In this document: positions 18,513 to 27,437 of the stretch, in pieces
Position numbering within the stretch: position 1 is the first letter of the stretch
Layout: every line of letters begins with the position of its first letter
NCBI GenBank assembly: GCA_963733915.1
Contig: CAVTEP010000001.1
Location: forward strand, 372,001 to 436,000
From: Sulfomarinibacter sp963733915
GTDB lineage: Bacteria > Acidobacteriota > Thermoanaerobaculia > Thermoanaerobaculales > Sulfomarinibacteraceae
Direction: 5' to 3'
DNA length: 64,000 nt
Position numbers and translations under genes: made by a program
Notes under the pieces: model-generated
What the model saw: the letters and a program-made list of their open reading frames with translations, nothing else
What the model was told of the DNA's origin: nothing
Databases searched by the model: none

Positions 18513-19973
18513 ATGTCACACCCGGACCTCATCAGTTCCATGGGTTTTGGCTCGCAACTGTTTGACGACGTCCAACTGCGCGAGATCCACCACGCCACGC
18601 TGGAGGTCCTGCGCCGGACCGGGGTGCGGGTCCGCCACGAAGTCGCCCTCGAGCTGCTGCGCGAAGCCGGTTGCGCGATCAGCAGCGGGGACCTGGTGAA
18701 ATTCCCGGCCGCGGTGGTGGAGGAGGCGCTGGCATGGGCACCGTCGCGCATCGTGCTCTGCGGTCGCGATGGCAGTCCACGGGTGTTTCTCGAGGGGCGC
18801 CGCAGCTTCTTCGGCACCGGCTCGGACCTGCCCAACATCCTCGATCTCGAGACCGGCGAACGGCGGCTGTCACGCCTGTCCGACGTGGCGGACACCGCCC
18901 GCCTCGCGGACTCGCTGCCCAACCTCGACTTCGTGATGTCGATGGCCCTGCCGTCGGACGTGGCGGCGGCGACCTCGGACCGCCGCTCCTTTCTGGCGAT
19001 GATCGAGAACACCTCCAAGCCGGTCGTCTTCACCGCCTGGGACGAGACCGGGCTGGCCGACATCATCGCCATGGCGGAGGTGGTCGCCGGCGGGCCCGAG
19101 GCGCTGAGCCTCAACCCGTTCCTGCTCGCCTACCTCGAGCCGTCGTCGCCGCTGCAGCACTCGGAGACGGTGCTCGCCAAGATTATGATCATGGCCGACA
19201 AGCGGCTGCCCTTCGTCTATGCGCCGGGGCCGGTCGAGGGCGCGTCGGCGCCGGTGACCCCGGCGGGCAGCCTGGTCATGGCCAATGCCGAGGTCCTGAG
19301 CGGCATCACCATCGCTCAGCTGCGGCGACGCGGCACGCCGATAGTCTACGGGTCGGGCAGCGGCCCCCTCGATATGCGCACTACCGTCGCCACCTACTCG
19401 AGCCCCGAGTTCATGCTGCACTGCCGGGCCTTCTCCGAGCTCGGACAGCGCTTCTACCACCTGCCGACCTGGGGCTTTTCGGGCTGCACCGACTCCAAGC
19501 TGCCCGATGTCCAGGCCGGCGCCGACAGCGCCCTGTGGATCCTGTGGACCGCTCTCAGCGGCAACAACCTGGTGCACGACATCGGTTACCTCGAATCGGG
19601 CATGACCTGCTCGTACGAAATGATCGTCCTCTGCGACGAGATCATCGGCTTTGTCCGCCGTCTGACGGGCGGCGTCGAGCTGTCGGCCGAGACCCTGGCC
19701 CTGGAGGCGATCGACGAGGTCGGTCCGGGGGGCGATTACCTCATCGCCGATCACACGCTGCGTCACTACAAGGAGTGCTGGTACCCGAGGGTCTTCGACC
19801 GGCTGTCCCACCAGTCCTGGGCCACGGCCGGCAGCCCCTCGATCGCCGACCGGGCCCGGGCCGCCGCGCGCGAGGCTATCGCAAGCCACGTACCCAAGCC
19901 GCTGCCGGAGTCAACCCTCGAGAAACTGCGCGCCGTGGTGACGGCCGCCGACGTACGCGCCGGGATCAAGTGA
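18513..19973 (+). CDS. MttB-superfamily corrinoid methyltransferase, non-pyrrolysine (MttB2), 486 aa
   Basis: Full-length and intact, with LREIHHATLEVLRRTGVRV, a long barrel region including IVYGSGSGPLDMRTTVATYSSPEF, and the closing GGDYLIADHTLRHYKECWYPRVFDR. No internal amber codon. AAAGGAAG precedes the ATG. It has no adjacent corrinoid protein and must borrow one, most likely that of the CODH/ACS operon. A transporter gene starts seven bases downstream, so the pair probably imports and demethylates the same quaternary amine or other N-methyl compound. Identity of the compound is unknown. Confidence 0.88.
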   Translation: MSHPDLISSMGFGSQLFDDVQLREIHHATLEVLRRTGVRVRHEVALELLREAGCAISSGDLVKFPAAVVEEALAWAPSRIVLCGRDGSPRVFLEGRRSFFGTGSDLPNILDLETGERRLSRLSDVADTARLADSLPNLDFVMSMALPSDVAAATSDRRSFLAMIENTSKPVVFTAWDETGLADIIAMAEVVAGGPEALSLNPFLLAYLEPSSPLQHSETVLAKIMIMADKRLPFVYAPGPVEGASAPVTPAGSLVMANAEVLSGITIAQLRRRGTPIVYGSGSGPLDMRTTVATYSSPEFMLHCRAFSELGQRFYHLPTWGFSGCTDSKLPDVQAGADSALWILWTALSGNNLVHDIGYLESGMTCSYEMIVLCDEIIGFVRRLTGGVELSAETLALEAIDEVGPGGDYLIADHTLRHYKECWYPRVFDRLSHQSWATAGSPSIADRARAAAREAIASHVPKPLPESTLEKLRAVVTAADVRAGIK

Positions 19974-19980
19974 TTTCCCG

Positions 19981-21285
19981 ATGCGGGCTCACGTAGCCAG
20001 TTCTGATCAAAAACGCACCCATGTTCGATGGGTGATCCTTGCACTCCTGTTCATGATGAGCTTCGTGGCCTATGTGCTGCGGACAAACATGTCGATAGCC
20101 GGCGAAAACATCATGGCTGATCTCGGCTTGTCCAAAATTCAGTTGGGAATGGTGCTTTCGGCTTTTGCCTGGGGATACGCCATCTTTCAGTTTCCGGGCG
20201 GCGTTTTCGGTGACGTGTTGGGGTCCCGCCGGACCCTCAGCATCATCGCCGTGGTGTGGGGGATCCTCACCCTGATGACGGGCATGGTGCCCGGGAACAC
20301 TCTTGCATCCACGACCTTCATCCTCACCACGCTGATCGGCCTGCGATTTCTTTTTGGCGTCGCTCAAGCGCCTTTGTTTCCAGTGTTCGGTGGCGGAACT
20401 ATCGGGACATGGTTCCCGGTGTCAGGATGGGCGTTTCCGAACGGATTGACGAGCACCGGGCTGACTCTGGGTGCCGCCGTTACGGCACCGTTGGTTGCCT
20501 GGCTGATGGAAAAACTGGGGTGGCGTGAGTCCTTTCTCCTGACGGCACCCATGGCGTTTGTCATTGCAGGGGCCTGGTGGTGGTACGCGAGGGACGATCC
20601 GGCCGATCACCCGCGAGTCAGCAAACACGAGCTGGACCTCATCAATGCAGACCGCCCATTACCGGAACAGGATGCCGAAAACAAAACGGGCTGGAAACGT
20701 GTACTCAAAAATCGAGACATTGTGCTGCTGACCGCGAGCTACTTCTGCTCGAACTACGTCTTCTACATTTTCTTCAATTGGTTCTTTATCTATCTCGTCG
20801 ATGTTCGGCACTTCGAGATCCTGGAAGGGGGCTTCTACGCCGCAGCTCCCTGGCTGGTCGGCGCAGTCGCTGCAAGCGTCGGCGGGCTGTGGTGCGATCG
20901 TCTCTGCAAACGCATCGGTCCTCGATGGGGATACAGAATACCCGGCATCGTCGGTCTCAGTCTCGTTGCCGGTCTTCTTTTCCTCGGCGCAACCGCCAAG
21001 AATCCATACCTGGCCGTCGTGTTGCTATCCTTGAGCTTCGGGTGCACCCAGCTGACCGAGGGAGCATACTGGGCGGCGGCGATCTCCGTGTCCGGCAAAC
21101 ACGCATCGGCCGCCGCAGGAGTCCTGAACACGGGTGGAAATGTCGTCGGCGGTATCGGAGCTCTGCTCGTTCCGATCACAGCCAAAACCTTTGGTTGGGT
21201 ACCGGCGCTTGCGACCGGATCGGTGTTTGCGCTGATCGGGGTTGGGTTGTGGCTGTTCGTCCGCGCCGATAGGCCGATGGCGTGA
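19981..21285 (+). CDS. MFS transporter of the anion:cation symporter type, 434 aa
   Basis: Twelve hydrophobic segments with the family hallmarks: YVLRTNMSIAGENI in the first helix pair, GVFGDVLGSRRT as the cytoplasmic loop motif after helix 2, and WWWYARDDPADHP before the central loop. Relatives take up organic anions such as hexuronates, glucarate or phthalate by proton symport. It follows mttB2 by seven bases, suggesting uptake of that enzyme's substrate. The gene is visibly less GC-rich than its neighbours, with more A- and T-ending codons, which hints at separate acquisition. Confidence 0.88.
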   Translation: MRAHVASSDQKRTHVRWVILALLFMMSFVAYVLRTNMSIAGENIMADLGLSKIQLGMVLSAFAWGYAIFQFPGGVFGDVLGSRRTLSIIAVVWGILTLMTGMVPGNTLASTTFILTTLIGLRFLFGVAQAPLFPVFGGGTIGTWFPVSGWAFPNGLTSTGLTLGAAVTAPLVAWLMEKLGWRESFLLTAPMAFVIAGAWWWYARDDPADHPRVSKHELDLINADRPLPEQDAENKTGWKRVLKNRDIVLLTASYFCSNYVFYIFFNWFFIYLVDVRHFEILEGGFYAAAPWLVGAVAASVGGLWCDRLCKRIGPRWGYRIPGIVGLSLVAGLLFLGATAKNPYLAVVLLSLSFGCTQLTEGAYWAAAISVSGKHASAAAGVLNTGGNVVGGIGALLVPITAKTFGWVPALATGSVFALIGVGLWLFVRADRPMA

Positions 21286-21389
21286 GATTTGGGCTGAACG
21301 CTTTAGCCACGGATGCAGACATCGAACTCAATCACGATACGATATGTGCGAAACGAACGGTGGAACGATAGGTCTGGAGATTCAATGCC

Positions 21390-22886
21390 ATGACGAAAAC
21401 CCTGCGTCTCGCGTGCCTATTGATCTGCGTCGTCGCGGCCGCGCCGGTAGCTGCGGCCGACCTCGAGCTCGTCAAGGAAGCGGCCGTGGCGGCGGTCGAC
21501 GCCCACAGCGCCGAGCTCATCGGCCTCGCCGACCAGGTCTGGGCCTTCGCCGAGACCGCGCTCCGGGAGACCCGGTCCGCCGCCCTGCTCGAGGACTTTC
21601 TCGAAGAGCACGGCTTCGAGGTTGAACGGGGCGTCTCCGGCATGCCTACCGCCTTCGTTGCCAGCTACGGGAATGGCAGTCCGATCATCGGCGTCCTCGG
21701 CGAGTACGACGCCCTCCCAGGCATCTCGCAGCGCGCCCAGCCGACGGAGGAGCCCCTGGTTCCGGGAGCCGCGGGCCACGGCTGCGGCCACAACCTGCTT
21801 GGCACCGCCGGCATCGGCGCCGCGCTGGCGATCAAGGAGCTCATCGAGGCCGGCGAGCTCCAGGGCACCGTCCGCTACTACGGCACGCCGGCCGAGGAGT
21901 CGGTGGGCGGCAAGCTTTACATGGTTCGCGACGGACTCTTCGACGACCTCGACGCGGCCATTACCTGGCACCCGGATGTCGAGGTGAGGGCTGACACCCA
22001 GCAGAACCAGGCGATGGTGGATATCGAGGTGGAATTCGAGGGCCGGGCGGCCCACGCCGCCTACGATCCGTGGAACGGGCGCAGCGCCGCCGACGGGGCC
22101 GAGGTCTTCACCTTCGCCCTCAACCTGATGCGCGAGCACGTTCAACCGACGGTGCGCGTGCACTATGTGGTGACCGACGCGGGCGACGTCCCCAACGTGG
22201 TCCCCACCTATGCCCGGGTGTGGTGCTGGATGCGCGACTCGAACGCTACCGGCGTCAACCAGCTGCTCGAGCGTGCGCGGCGCATTGCCGAGGGCGCGGC
22301 CCTGGCCACCGGAACGACCGCCCGGCTCGACGTGCAGTCCGGCACCTGGGAGCTGCTGCTCACCATGGCCGGCGCCAGGCTCATCCACGACAACATGACG
22401 TGGCTGGGACCGATCGAGTTCAGCGACGAGGAGCAGGAGTTCGCGCGTCAGATCCAGCGCGCCACCGACGCCGAACCGGTCGGGCTCGAGGCCGTGCCGA
22501 AACCGCTGGACCTCGATCCGCAAGGAGTCCAGGGCGGTTCGACCGACGTCGGCGACGTCAGCTGGCAGGTGCCGACCCTCCACTTTTCGGTGACCACGGC
22601 CCCGATCGGCGCACCCTGGCACGCCTGGCCGGTGGTGGCCACCGGCGGCATGTCGATCGGCCACAAGGGCATGCTCTACACCGCCAAGGTCATGGCCGCA
22701 ACGATGTTCGATCTCTATGCCGATCCGGCGGCGCTGGCCGCCGTCCGCCGGGAGTGGGAGGAGAAGACGAGCGGCATCGAGTACCTGAGTTACCTTCCCG
22801 ACGGGCTGCCGCCGCTGCCCGCGGACTCCGGCCGCGAGAGAAGTCGCTGTGAAGATCGAGCTTTCGAGATGGAACGCATGCAGTGA
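21390..22886 (+). CDS. Secreted M20-family amidohydrolase (AbgB/aminoacylase-like), 498 aa
   Basis: A signal peptide (LACLLICVVAAAPVAAA, residues 6-22) precedes a dinuclear zinc hydrolase of the M20D group. GVLGEYDALPG, the metal motif HGCGHNLLG, the catalytic Glu pair in PAEESVGG, and ITWHPDVEV are all present, with the dimerisation domain between. Closest in layout to p-aminobenzoyl-glutamate hydrolase B, which cleaves an aryl-amide from an amino acid. It would act outside the cytoplasm on N-acyl or N-aroyl amino acids. The last 25 residues are unusually charged and may reflect a late frame change. Convergent with the next gene. Confidence 0.85.
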   Translation: MTKTLRLACLLICVVAAAPVAAADLELVKEAAVAAVDAHSAELIGLADQVWAFAETALRETRSAALLEDFLEEHGFEVERGVSGMPTAFVASYGNGSPIIGVLGEYDALPGISQRAQPTEEPLVPGAAGHGCGHNLLGTAGIGAALAIKELIEAGELQGTVRYYGTPAEESVGGKLYMVRDGLFDDLDAAITWHPDVEVRADTQQNQAMVDIEVEFEGRAAHAAYDPWNGRSAADGAEVFTFALNLMREHVQPTVRVHYVVTDAGDVPNVVPTYARVWCWMRDSNATGVNQLLERARRIAEGAALATGTTARLDVQSGTWELLLTMAGARLIHDNMTWLGPIEFSDEEQEFARQIQRATDAEPVGLEAVPKPLDLDPQGVQGGSTDVGDVSWQVPTLHFSVTTAPIGAPWHAWPVVATGGMSIGHKGMLYTAKVMAATMFDLYADPAALAAVRREWEEKTSGIEYLSYLPDGLPPLPADSGRERSRCEDRAFEMERMQ

Positions 22887-22994
22887 CTGGAGAACGTGGT
22901 CGAGTTCGACCTCAGCGAGAGCGAGTGCTCCCGGTATCGCTGCGCGAGCTGTCGGCATGGGCTTCGACTGGAGTGGGCCTGAGACCCCGCTGAC

Positions 22995-24836
22995 CTACAG
23001 CCAGTCGATGGAACCTGAGCTCAGGAGGCCTGGCTCGACTGTATCCGGCTCGACCGGCAACTTCGAAGTCCCAACGGGCTCGGCGCCGCCGTAGATCATC
23101 GCACCGTCGAGGAAGGTTGTCTCGACTTCGATCCCGAGGATGGCCGAGGCTTCCACCGCGAGCGGATCGGCGGTCAGCACCACCAGATCGGCCCTGCCGC
23201 CGACCGCCAACTCTCCGCGTTCGGGCTCGCCGCCGCCGGGGGGCCAGAGCCGGGTCTGGATCCTCAGGCTCTCGAGCCGCGGCAGACGCTCGTCCGGGTG
23301 CCAGCCGTCCGCCGGCAGCCCCTTGCCGTTCTGCCTGGTGGTCGCGGAGTAGAAGCCGAGCAGCGGTTGGGCGGGCGCGACAAAGTAGTCGGAGCCGAAA
23401 GCGAGCCGTGCGCCGGCCGCCGCCAGGCGGCCAAGGGCGTAGACCCGCTCGCTGGATTCGACGCCCACCCGCGCGTCCTCCATCGCCAGCCCGTGATCAT
23501 CCGGCGCCACGAAGTCGGGGTTGACCGCCAGCACGATGCCGAGGGCGGCCGCGCGATCGAAGTCCTCCGGTTTTGCATAGGAGAAGTGCTCGATCCGCAG
23601 CCTTTCCGGCCGCAGCTCGGGCCGCTCGTTGAGGATTTCCTCGTAAACGTCCAACGCCATGTGGATGGCGGCGTCGCCGATGGCGTGGGTGGCGACGTCG
23701 AGCCCGGCGTCGAGCGCCGCCATGGCCTCCTCCATGACTGCCTCTGCGGTCATCCTCTCCACCCCGGAGGTGCCGGGATCGTCGAGGTAGGGGTGCGAGA
23801 GCCACGCCCCCCGGCTCCCGAGAGCGCCGTCGGTAAAGAGCTTGAGGTGGGTGACGCCGATCCGCGGCGTGAGATGGCGGTAGGAGGACGGGTCGGCGGC
23901 GATCTGTGAAAACAGAGTGCTCGGCGCGGGGACCATCAGGTGGACGCGTAACGGCAAGGGCGACTCGAGGTCGGCTTCCACAAGGAGATTCAAGTAGCGC
24001 TCGAAGTCGAGGCCCAGGTCGACCACCCCGGGCAGACCGAGAAAACCGGCGTCAAAGACCTCGGTGACGCCCAGCGCCGACAGCGCGTCGGCGCCCATCC
24101 GAAAGGCGCGCCGGATCTCGGCCGGTGAGGGCTCGGGCAGGGACGGTCGCAGCAGCTCGTTGGCGCGTTCGAGCAGCACCCCGCTGGGCGATCCATCCGG
24201 CGCCCGCCGAATCACGCCGCCGGGCGGGTCGGGGGTCGCGGCGTCGATTCCTCCTGCAGCCAGGGCCTCGGCGTTGGCCCAGCCGGCGTGGCCGTCGCCC
24301 CGGGTGAAGAACACCGGATGGTCCGGCGCGGCTGTGGACAGCACCTCGTTGCTCGGCAGTTCGGAGGCGCCCCAGGCGCCCTGGCTCCAGCTCTGGCCGA
24401 GGATCCAGGTGCCGGCGGGGAGAACCGACGCGCTGGCCTCGACCCGGTCGCCGATCTTCTCCAGCGAGTCGAGACTGGCGAGATCGACGAAGCTCGGCGA
24501 GGGCTCGGCCTGATAGAGCAGCGCAAAGCCGAGGTTGAGCAGGTGGACGTGGTGATCGACAAAGGCCGGCGCCAGCACTCTGCCGCCAAGATCGTAATCG
24601 ACCGTGTCGGGGCCGCGCAGCTGTTCGACCTTCACACGATCGCCCATCGCGACGATGAGCCCGTCGGCGATCGCAATGGCGTCGACAGTCGCAGGATCAC
24701 CCAGCGTCAGGATCCGGCCGCCGCTGATGATGATATCGGCTTCCGTGGCTTCGGGCGACGAGCAGGCGGACGCCAGCGAAAGGCAGACGATGCAGGCAGT
24801 CCAACTCAAGACCTTCTTCACACGTTTTCCATCCAT
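22995..24836 (-). CDS. YtcJ-like amidohydrolase lipoprotein, 613 aa
   Basis: A lipobox (LSLASAC, Cys at about residue 26) predicts membrane anchoring outside the cytoplasm. The amidohydrolase_3 fold follows with FVDHHVHL (metal His-x-His), SWSQGAW, the carboxylated-Lys region LKLFTDGALG, ATHAIGDAAI and LAFGSDYF. Proteins of this group hydrolyse exocyclic amides or formamides; substrates are mostly unassigned. The ATG overlaps the TGA of the upstream peptidase gene (TGATG), so it is the last gene of a three-gene unit with the M16 pair. No frame break. Confidence 0.85.
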   Translation of the reverse strand: MDGKRVKKVLSWTACIVCLSLASACSSPEATEADIIISGGRILTLGDPATVDAIAIADGLIVAMGDRVKVEQLRGPDTVDYDLGGRVLAPAFVDHHVHLLNLGFALLYQAEPSPSFVDLASLDSLEKIGDRVEASASVLPAGTWILGQSWSQGAWGASELPSNEVLSTAAPDHPVFFTRGDGHAGWANAEALAAGGIDAATPDPPGGVIRRAPDGSPSGVLLERANELLRPSLPEPSPAEIRRAFRMGADALSALGVTEVFDAGFLGLPGVVDLGLDFERYLNLLVEADLESPLPLRVHLMVPAPSTLFSQIAADPSSYRHLTPRIGVTHLKLFTDGALGSRGAWLSHPYLDDPGTSGVERMTAEAVMEEAMAALDAGLDVATHAIGDAAIHMALDVYEEILNERPELRPERLRIEHFSYAKPEDFDRAAALGIVLAVNPDFVAPDDHGLAMEDARVGVESSERVYALGRLAAAGARLAFGSDYFVAPAQPLLGFYSATTRQNGKGLPADGWHPDERLPRLESLRIQTRLWPPGGGEPERGELAVGGRADLVVLTADPLAVEASAILGIEVETTFLDGAMIYGGAEPVGTSKLPVEPDTVEPGLLSSGSIDWL

Positions 24837-25928
24837 CACTCGGCCCCTTTGACGACGATGGTCGTTCCCGCCAGAAAGGCGGGAACGACCCGTTCCAGGT
24901 CGCGCCGCGAGACCGCGTTCACGGCCTCTGCAAAGTCCTCGTCCGACAACAGGCCGCCATGTCCCGACCCAGTCTTCGATCAGCTCGGCCGAGACCTCTT
25001 CGTTGCTCTGCGCGGCGGTCAGCCTGCGACCCGAGGAGGTGGGATTTCGCCTCGTCGACCTCGCCTCCGGTCGGCGGAGCATCGGCCAGGTCCTGGATCG
25101 TCTCCGACAGCAGGGCGCGCATCGCGTCGAGCTTGGCCGGGTCGACCCCGATTGCCAGCGACACCCGTCCGCTCGTGCCGTCGCTCAGGTACTCGCGCAT
25201 CGATGTAATAGACAAGGCCGCGCCGGCTGATGGCCTCGACTCCCAAGTCGCCCCTCGTAGCCGTGGCTGAGAACGTAGAGCAGGATGCGCCACGCAAACC
25301 AGTCGGGGTGGCTCGGCGGCGGCGCCGCCACGACGTAGCCGAGCGCGGCCTGGGCCACCGCCACGGCGAGGTCGATCTGCGTTCGCGAGGGCCCGGCTTC
25401 GGCGCCGGAAGCGCGGCCGCTGCCCGGCGTCAGATCGCCGAATGCCGCTTCGAGCAGCGGCACGGCCTCCGCCTCCCGCAGGTCGCCGACCAGGGCGACC
25501 ACGGAGACTCCCGGCGCTACCACCGGCGCGGTGACCGCCAGGACCTCGTCAAAGGCCAGGGCCAGACGCGCCATCGGGTCGTCGACGTCGGCGGGCGAGA
25601 CGGCGGCGCCGGGGTCGCCGTCAGCCGGCCTCGCGCGCTCGCGGCAGGGTCGCCTGCAGCTCCGCCGGGCGAAACCTGAAGTTCAGGGACGTGTGGCGCC
25701 AGACCGGGGTGTCCGGGGACGCGTCGGCCTCGAATTCGAGCCGCGTCGTCGGCACCAGGATGCGGAGATAGGCGGCGGAGGACAGCGACTCGGCTGGAAG
25801 ATCACCGGCACTCCGCCGGCCAGGCGCACGATCCTCGGCGGCGAGGGTGCGGAGGGCTGCGCCTCCGGCGCGCTCCTGCGCCTCCACCGTCGAGGACGGC
25901 GGAGGCCCGGCGGCGGCCGCTCCGACAC
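24836..25928 (-). CDS. M16-type peptidase, second (non-catalytic) partner, about 362 aa, several frame breaks
   Basis: Pieces in successive frames reconstruct an inactive M16 partner: PPRIVRLAGGVPVIFQPS, SLNFRFRPAELQA, ALAFDEVLAVTAPVVAPG, YLSDGTSGRVSLAIGVDP, EVDEAKSHLLG and GGLLSDEDFAEAVNAVSRRD before the TGA at 24836. No HXXEH site is present, as in the second chain of M16B heterodimers such as PqqG or the mitochondrial processing peptidase alpha chain. At least six frame changes (near 25795, 25615, 25245, 25205, 25025, 24958) are needed. GTG at 25926-25928 directly follows the first partner's TGA. It is shorter than the usual 420 or so residues, so it may not start exactly here. Confidence 0.65.
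24861..24889. repeat. Perfect 12-bp inverted repeat (REP-like) inside the M16 partner's 3' end
   Basis: GTCGTTCCCGCC (24861-24872) pairs perfectly with GGCGGGAACGAC (24878-24889) around AGAAA. The motif resembles the dispersed hairpins often found between genes in GC-rich bacteria, but here it encodes part of the C-terminal residues VVPAFLAGTT, about 25 bases before the stop codon. Confidence 0.6.
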
Positions 25929-27338
25929 TCAAGGCGGGGCGGGGCGGGGGGCGGGCGCCGGACCTATGAGATACCACCCGATCGTGCGCTGGTCGGGCCG
26001 GAGGTAGGTGCCGGCGACCCGCGTGATGTCGGCCGGCGTGACCGCGGCCAGCCGGTTCGGCAGCTCGATCAGGACGTCGAGTGCATCGAGGCCGGCGAAG
26101 TAGGCCAGCTGATGCGCGGCGTCCTCGGTGGTCTCGAGGTCGAACACCAGCTCGTCGAGGAGCTGCTTGCGGGCGGCCGCCAGCTCCTCCTCGGTCGGCG
26201 GTCGGTGAAGCCAGGACGTCGATCGCCGCCTGCAGCCGCCCCTCGAGGTCGGCGGTCGAGGCCGCGGCATCGATGCTGCCGGCGATGGTGAAGACGTAGG
26301 GTGCGGCCTGGGGTGGGTACCAGGTCGCGAGGTCGTCGGTGATGCCGGCCAGCCGGGAGCTGGGCAGCACCGCGTCACCGAACTCGTTCTGGCCGAAGTT
26401 GATCCCGCGGCCGCCCGCCAGCACCTGCTGCACGAGCAGAAAGGCGGGGTAGTCGGGGTCGGTGACGGACGGCGCGTGGTAGGCGACCTCGAAGCGGTTG
26501 CGGGCGCCGGGTCCCCGGAGCTCGACCCGGCGCACCCCGGTCTGCGGCGGCTCGACGGTCGGCGGCGGCAGCGTTCTCTCACCGCCCGGCAGGGCGCCGA
26601 AGAGCTCGCGCACGCGCTCGAGGACGGCATCGGCGGAGACCGGGCCGACCACCGCCAGGACCGCGTTGGCCGGGCCGATAGGCATCGCGGTAGAACTCCA
26701 CCAGGTCGTCGTGGGTGATGCTCTCGACGTCGCTCTCCCAGCCGATGGTGTTGTTGCGGTAGGGGTGCTGGAGAAAGGACACCGCCAGGACGGTGTCGTG
26801 CAGCACCGACGCCGGGTCGTTCTCGTAGCCGTGCATCTCGGCCAGCACGGCGCCGCGCTCGGCCTCGACCTCCGCCGCCGGTATCACCAGCCGCGCCATG
26901 CGGTCGGCCTCGATCCGCAGCGCCAGGTCGAGGTCCTCGGCCGGCAGGGTCTCGAAGTAGGTCGTCTGGTCGAGCCAGGTGTAGCCGTGCCACTCGCCGC
27001 CCACCGCGTAGATCGAGCTCGACGAGCTCGGTGTCCGGAAAGTTCTCGCTCGCCCGGAAGGCCATGTGCTCGAGGTAGTGGCTGAGCCCGGTGCGTCCGA
27101 TTTCTTCGTTGCGCGCCCCGACCCGGTAGAGCACCTGGACGCTGACCACCGGCGCCGCCGGCACCTCGAGGACGATCACGCTGAGGCCGTTGTCGAGCCG
27201 GAAGCGCTGCGCCTCGGCGAGGTCGAAGGCGGGGAGGGGACAGGTGGCGAGCACGATCAACGCCACCCACACGATCACGCTCCAATGCCGATGGACCGGT
27301 TGCATCCTCTCCATGTCGATCGGGTCGTTCTGCATCAT
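25929..27338 (-). CDS. M16-family zinc peptidase, catalytic partner, about 468 aa
   Basis: An N-terminal signal or anchor (WSVIVWVALIVLATCPLPAF) is followed by the M16 domain: FRLDNGLSVIVLEVPAAPVV, the inverted zinc motif HYLEH in GLSHYLEHMAF, and the downstream zinc-binding Glu of AERGAVLAEMHGYENDP. It degrades short peptides or processes a precursor, probably together with the inactive partner encoded next. GGAGG lies four bases before ATG 27338. Three single-base insertions (near 27013, 26687, 26207) restore to a protein of ordinary M16B length ending at the TGA, which supports two separate genes rather than one long one. Confidence 0.82.
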   Translation of the reverse strand: MMQNDPIDMERMQPVHRHWSVIVWVALIVLATCPLPAFDLAEAQRFRLDNGLSVIVLEVPAAPVVSVQVLYRVGARNEEIGRTGLSHYLEHMAFRASENFPDTELVELDLRGGRRVARLHLARPDDLLRDPAGRGPRPGAADRGRPHGAAGDTGGGGRGRARRRAGRDARLRERPGVGAARHRPGGVLSPAPLPQQHHRLGERRREHHPRRPGGVLPRCLSARPTRSWRWSARSPPMPSSSACASSSAPCRAVRERCRRRPSSRRRPGCAGSSSGDPAPATASRSPTTRRPSPTPTTPPFCSCSRCWRAAAGSTSARTSSVTRCCPAPGWPASPTTSRPGTHPRPHPTSSPSPAASMPRPRPPTSRGGCRRRSTSWLHRPPTEEELAAARKQLLDELVFDLETTEDAAHQLAYFAGLDALDVLIELPNRLAAVTPADITRVAGTYLRPDQRTIGWYLIGPAPAPRPAPP

Positions 27339-27437
27339 GCGCCTCCGATGGATCGTCTCAGGTTAGCACGCGGTTTCTCTGCTAAGCTCGCGCCTCATCG
27401 AGTCGAACATCGTTCGCCTCGCGCAGGAGGAGTTTGC
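27339..27437. promoter_or_regulatory. Divergent intergenic region
   Basis: This gap separates the M16 operon from the plus-strand fusion gene. It contains the inverted hexamers TTAGCA and TGCTAA eleven bases apart (about 27364-27386), a possible operator or part of a promoter. GGAGGAG before 27438 is the ribosome site of the fusion gene. Confidence 0.35.

Noticed and set aside
24836..27338. A single two-domain M16 peptidase of about 830 aa
   Set aside because: After removing three inserted bases the first part is a normal-length M16B protein ending at its own TGA with a GTG start directly after it, so two genes fit better. The C-rich run at the junction leaves some doubt.
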